Origin: GCA-2737595 sp037138535
GTDB lineage: Bacteria > Actinomycetota > Actinomycetes > Nanopelagicales > Nanopelagicaceae
Direction: 5' to 3'
NCBI GenBank assembly: GCA_037138535.1
Contig: JBAXIG010000008.1
Coordinates: 1 to 38,948, forward strand
DNA: 38,948 nt
A program made the translations under genes and the position numbers. Of the stretch, positions 36,060-38,948 are shown one piece after another; the first letter of the stretch is position 1, and every line of letters starts with the position of its first letter. Under the pieces are notes generated by a model that saw nothing but the letters and a program-made list of their open reading frames with translations, searched no databases and was not told the DNA's origin.

Positions 36060-36899
36060 GTGTACAACCCCGTTGATGGCAAACCCGATCGTATGCATAT
36101 TGGCGCGCGAGTTCTCGATCTCAACAACTGGATTGAGATCGACAAATTTTATAACGAAGACATCACCCTCAAGAAAAAGTTGTTACAAGAACGGCCTGAC
36201 CGAGTTTTCGTCTCGACACCAGAAGGAGACGCGGGTTCGAGAGAAGTATTAGATGAGCTCCTGACCTATTTACCGACTCGCTATCCGAGCGAATGGGCAA
36301 CGCCCATCTCTGTAGATCCAGACCTCCATCCGTTAGAAGTTGCTTCTCTGCTGGTGCAGGAAGACCTCTGCCTCATGACTCAGCAGGGGCAAGATTGGGT
36401 ATTAACTGCTGGGAGCATCTGTTTTCCCAGTCGGTGGGACCCGCGTGACAAGATCGGCAAGAGTTTGTTGGGTATCCACGAACCGGTTCCTCATTATGCG
36501 GAAAAGATTGGTGTAGCCACGCAAAGCCTCTTCGACAAGATGTCCATTGATCGCCCCATGTGGAGAGTGAACTGGACCATCATGGACACCCCCGATTTGC
36601 ATCAACCGGTCCCTGTGAGACGAGCAGACTCGATTACTGTCACGAAGGAAAATCTTCCAGACCACCTCTACTTTCGGCGAGAGCGTCAAACTCTGCGGAA
36701 GTTTCCCAAGAGCGGAGACATCCTTTTTACTATCCGTACTTACACAAATACTCTGGCTCAGGCAGCGCTCGATTTTCCTGAATTTCGCACCAATTTAGGA
36801 AAGACATTGGGTGGAGCTACTCCAGAAATGGTCGACTATAAGGGTTGGGTCAGCATCATGAATGACATGCAGGAGTGGTCTGCTAGCGCCATTTCGTAA
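36060..36899 (+). CDS. DUF3445 protein, haem-dependent oxidative N-demethylase alpha-like
   Basis: Protein of 279 residues matching DUF3445, known as the haem-binding alpha subunit of a dimethylamine-type oxidative N-demethylase (PAS-like fold, from memory). Seen: MHIGARVLDLNNWIEIDKFYNED then KKKLLQERPD (about residues 13-45), VQEDLCLMTQ, CFPSRWDPRDKIGKSLLGIHEPVP (about 118-141) and the NWTIMDTPDLHQP segment. It would turn an N-methyl amine into amine plus formaldehyde. The flavin and iron-sulfur subunits usually encoded beside it are not in this window, so electron supply is unclear. It follows the amidohydrolase by 35 bp and probably shares its transcript. Confidence 0.8.
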   Translation: MYNPVDGKPDRMHIGARVLDLNNWIEIDKFYNEDITLKKKLLQERPDRVFVSTPEGDAGSREVLDELLTYLPTRYPSEWATPISVDPDLHPLEVASLLVQEDLCLMTQQGQDWVLTAGSICFPSRWDPRDKIGKSLLGIHEPVPHYAEKIGVATQSLFDKMSIDRPMWRVNWTIMDTPDLHQPVPVRRADSITVTKENLPDHLYFRRERQTLRKFPKSGDILFTIRTYTNTLAQAALDFPEFRTNLGKTLGGATPEMVDYKGWVSIMNDMQEWSASAIS

Positions 36900-36917
36900 C
36901 ATCACCACGGATGTGAT

Positions 36918-36923
36918 TACATT
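36918..36923 (+). promoter_or_regulatory. -10 hexamer TACATT for the TM2 protein
   Basis: TACATT ends 6 nt before ATG 36930 with no Shine-Dalgarno. It is located in the 30-bp gap after the N-demethylase-like gene. Confidence 0.5.
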
Positions 36924-36929
36924 GCTCCC

Positions 36930-37871
36930 ATGAAGGCGAAACTTCAACCTCTTTCCATAGTGGCCGCAGCCGGCGCCGGAGTACTTTTTCTGGTCACGCT
37001 TCTTTGGAATGGACTTTGGCGTTCACCACAGTGGGTGTGGCAATCGTTCAAGTCGCTCCAGGAGGGGCTCAGCTATGAAGCTTCTAGCTACAGTTTGGTA
37101 AACATTTATTTTGTGTTTAACTCGCTGGCTGCGATGCTCGTCTTAGTCGGTCTACTTCTTCTAATCTTTGGATCGCTCTTCAAGGTAAGAGCATTGAAGA
37201 TCATCTCTGCCATAATTGGCCTCTTTTCTTTGATCATCTTCCCGCTTATTTTTATTCTTGTATTCTTAAAATTTGGTGATGGATTTGAATGGACATTCAA
37301 AAGCCAATTTTTGAATCATTATTTCCCAACAAATTATTTGGCTCCGATGTGGCTTCTCATTTTTGGCTTCCTTGGGTTAAAAAAGAAAGCACTCGAAAAT
37401 ATTGATGTTTTCACCTCTCCATTCCTTGCTCCACCTTTGCCTAGCCCATTACCTTCCTTCTCGACCCCTATATATGCAGCGAGTTCATTAGGAGATACGC
37501 ACATGCAAAATCCCACCTGGACCATTTTCTTACCCGGACAAGAGCCACGTTCGGTCGACTACATCACCCTACAAAGTTGGGCACAGGCAAAATTGATATC
37601 AGGCGATCTGATGGTGCGAGATGATGCATCAGGGGCCACCTACTTTCTCAAACAGATCCCAGGGATATTTTCCGATAAGGATTACATGACCGCGCTGCTG
37701 CTGAGTATTTTCCTGGGCGGACTAGGTATCGATCGTTTCTACCTCGGTTACACCGGACTAGGCATAGCAAAACTGCTCACTCTTGGTGGTTGCGGCATCT
37801 GGCACCTAATCGATCTCATCTTGATCGCCATGCGCAATATTCCAGATTCCACTAATCGCCCGCTGGCATAA
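36930..37871 (+). CDS. TM2-domain membrane protein with a GYF-like middle region
   Basis: Protein of 313 residues. The N-terminal half has about four hydrophobic helices (roughly 8-27, 58-84, 88-111, 134-149). A Pro/Ser-rich linker (about 160-185) leads to a middle stretch (about 190-245: PTWTIFLPGQEPRSVDYITLQSWA, then LISGDLMVRDDASGATY) that looks like a GYF_2-type fold. The C-terminal TM2 domain (about 248-300) shows YMTALLLSIFLGGLGIDRFYLGYTGLGIAKLLTLGG with the two family glycine motifs. No function is known for this arrangement; TM2 proteins are membrane-bound and often of unknown role. It is leaderless behind TACATT and ends directly against the ligase gene. Confidence 0.78.
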   Translation: MKAKLQPLSIVAAAGAGVLFLVTLLWNGLWRSPQWVWQSFKSLQEGLSYEASSYSLVNIYFVFNSLAAMLVLVGLLLLIFGSLFKVRALKIISAIIGLFSLIIFPLIFILVFLKFGDGFEWTFKSQFLNHYFPTNYLAPMWLLIFGFLGLKKKALENIDVFTSPFLAPPLPSPLPSFSTPIYAASSLGDTHMQNPTWTIFLPGQEPRSVDYITLQSWAQAKLISGDLMVRDDASGATYFLKQIPGIFSDKDYMTALLLSIFLGGLGIDRFYLGYTGLGIAKLLTLGGCGIWHLIDLILIAMRNIPDSTNRPLA

Positions 37872-38948
37872 TTACTTCTTAAATTGCTCCTGCAGTACAC
37901 GCTTCAGGACTTTTCCGCTAGGTCCGAGTGGCATCTCGGTGACAAACTCCACGTGTCGAGGGTATTTGTATGAACCAATGTGCTCTTTGGTCCATTCGAT
38001 GAGTTCTGCTGCGACCACCGCACCTTCTTCGGCAACAATAACTGCCACAATCTCTTCTCCATGAACATCATCTGGGATGCCGATGACAGCTACTTGCTTG
38101 ATGCCTGGGTAGCGAATGATGACTTCTTCCACTTCGCGTGGGTACACATTGAATCCGCCACGAATGATCATGTCCTTCGTACGATCAACGATGCTAATAA
38201 AGCCTTCTTCATCTTTGATGCCAATATCTCCGCTACGGAACCATCCATCAATGATGGCTTCAGCAGTTGCTTTCGGATTATTGAGATATCCCTTGAAGAT
38301 GTTGTGACCTCGTATAACGATCTCACCACGTTCGCCTTGTGGTAGTAGCGCGATGCGATCTGCGATTTCAGCATCTGCAATCTCTACATCGACACCCCAA
38401 ATGGCGCAGCCCACTGTTCCTGGTTTACGACCGTAACGCTCCTGATTAAAAGTGGCTACAGGTGATGTCTCTGAAAGTCCATATCCTTCATAGATATCAA
38501 TATCAAAAACTTCTTTGACCTTCTCAATGGTTGCTACTGGAATAGCAGCACCACCGCTGGCGGCCATCCGCAATGGCGGGCGATCTGGATTTGTCTTTGC
38601 TGCCTCTAGTAAAGCAATGAACATGGTGGGTACGCCCGCCATCACAGATACTTTTTCACTCACCATTAACTCAAGTACCGGACCTGCTTCGAATCTTGGC
38701 ACCAGCACAATTGATGCTCCGACGCGGAATCCCCCATTAAGCACCACTGTTTGTCCGAATGAATGAAAGAGTGGAAGTGCACCTAACATGACGTCGGTTG
38801 ATTTTAATTCGATGGTGTCAAAGGCAATGGTGTTTACGTTCCACAAAATATTATCGTGCGAGAGCATGGCACCCTTGGGTTTGCCGGTAGTCCCCGAGGT
38901 GTAGAGCACTACCGCTTCATCTTGTGGATCACGAGGAAGATAAGTGTC
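37872..38948 (-). CDS. acyl-CoA synthetase / AMP-forming ligase (partial, 5' part outside window)
   Basis: 358 visible residues of an ANL-family adenylating enzyme; the N-terminal part lies beyond position 38948. The frame at the edge reads DTYLPRDPQDEAVVLYTSGTTG, so the true start is outside. Motifs: YTSGTTGKPKGAMLSH (P-loop), YEGYGLSETSP, GWFRSGDIG, and DRTKDMIIRGGFNVYPREVEE, with the C-terminal Lys in PSGKVLKR. This is typical of long- or medium-chain fatty acid-CoA ligases; the exact acid is not decidable. It abuts the TM2 gene stop without any intergenic base. Confidence 0.93.
   Translation of the reverse strand, partial: DTYLPRDPQDEAVVLYTSGTTGKPKGAMLSHDNILWNVNTIAFDTIELKSTDVMLGALPLFHSFGQTVVLNGGFRVGASIVLVPRFEAGPVLELMVSEKVSVMAGVPTMFIALLEAAKTNPDRPPLRMAASGGAAIPVATIEKVKEVFDIDIYEGYGLSETSPVATFNQERYGRKPGTVGCAIWGVDVEIADAEIADRIALLPQGERGEIVIRGHNIFKGYLNNPKATAEAIIDGWFRSGDIGIKDEEGFISIVDRTKDMIIRGGFNVYPREVEEVIIRYPGIKQVAVIGIPDDVHGEEIVAVIVAEEGAVVAAELIEWTKEHIGSYKYPRHVEFVTEMPLGPSGKVLKRVLQEQFKK

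Noticed and set aside
1..38948. Insertion sequence, prophage, integrase or attachment site
   Set aside because: No transposase, integrase, terminal repeat pair or phage gene was recognised, and gene spacing stays uniformly tight.

Overview
This window looks like a compact chromosome piece from a streamlined freshwater actinobacterium of the acI/Nanopelagicales type or a close relative. The clues are actinobacterial marker genes (mycothiol genes mshA and mshD, GlnR, MutT1 beside PPK1, DUF2516, DUF1416, DUF4395), near-balanced base composition, a heliorhodopsin very close to those known from freshwater actinobacteria, almost no intergenic DNA (largest gap about 220 bp), and no transposase, phage, tRNA, rRNA or CRISPR. 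The assignment is an inference from gene content recalled from memory.

Layout. 1-5193: gpmA, a YbjN-family gene and mshA on the minus strand; an SDR dehydrogenase and a methyltransferase on plus; DUF2516 and asparaginase II on minus. 5200-13106: a redox/sulfur block with a nitrobindin-like protein, a DsrE-like protein followed by a heliorhodopsin, a bicupin, an amidase, YgfZ, a Fur-type regulator, then DUF1416, SseA, DUF4395, a newly noticed 24-residue cysteine leader peptide, thioredoxin and a MoaD/ThiS-like protein. 13161-17815: glnR-mshD and ppk1-mutT1. 17812-23139: a GSA-type aminotransferase, an MFS transporter and a three-gene flavinylation set (ApbE, secreted FMN-binding protein, ferric-reductase-like membrane flavohaem protein). 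23232-28987: MFS plus aldo/keto reductase, a Bcr/CflA-like MFS and DoxX sharing one symmetric promoter, then deoD overlapping a secreted PHM-type copper monooxygenase. 29016-36899: a cluster I read as an amine/glutamyl-amide metabolism island: two glutamine-synthetase-like ligases, a class II amidotransferase, an APC permease, a cyclase-family hydrolase, a FluG-type amidohydrolase and a haem-dependent N-demethylase-like protein. 36930-38948: a TM2-domain membrane protein and a truncated acyl-CoA synthetase.

How it works together. Several genes concern thiol and redox homeostasis (two mycothiol genes, SseA/thioredoxin/DsrE, nitrobindin, flavin proteins) and nitrogen (GlnR, asparaginase, amidase, the GS-like island). 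Many transcription units have a TANNNT-like -10 hexamer exactly 6-7 nt before the start codon and no Shine-Dalgarno, so they are predicted to be leaderless. Three of these hexamers contain the stop codon of the upstream gene, and one hexamer pair is shared by two divergent genes. The best candidates for novelty are the split-FluG/GS-like amine island, the DsrE-heliorhodopsin operon set into a conserved sulfur/redox block, and the cysteine leader peptide ahead of DUF4395-sseA-DUF1416.
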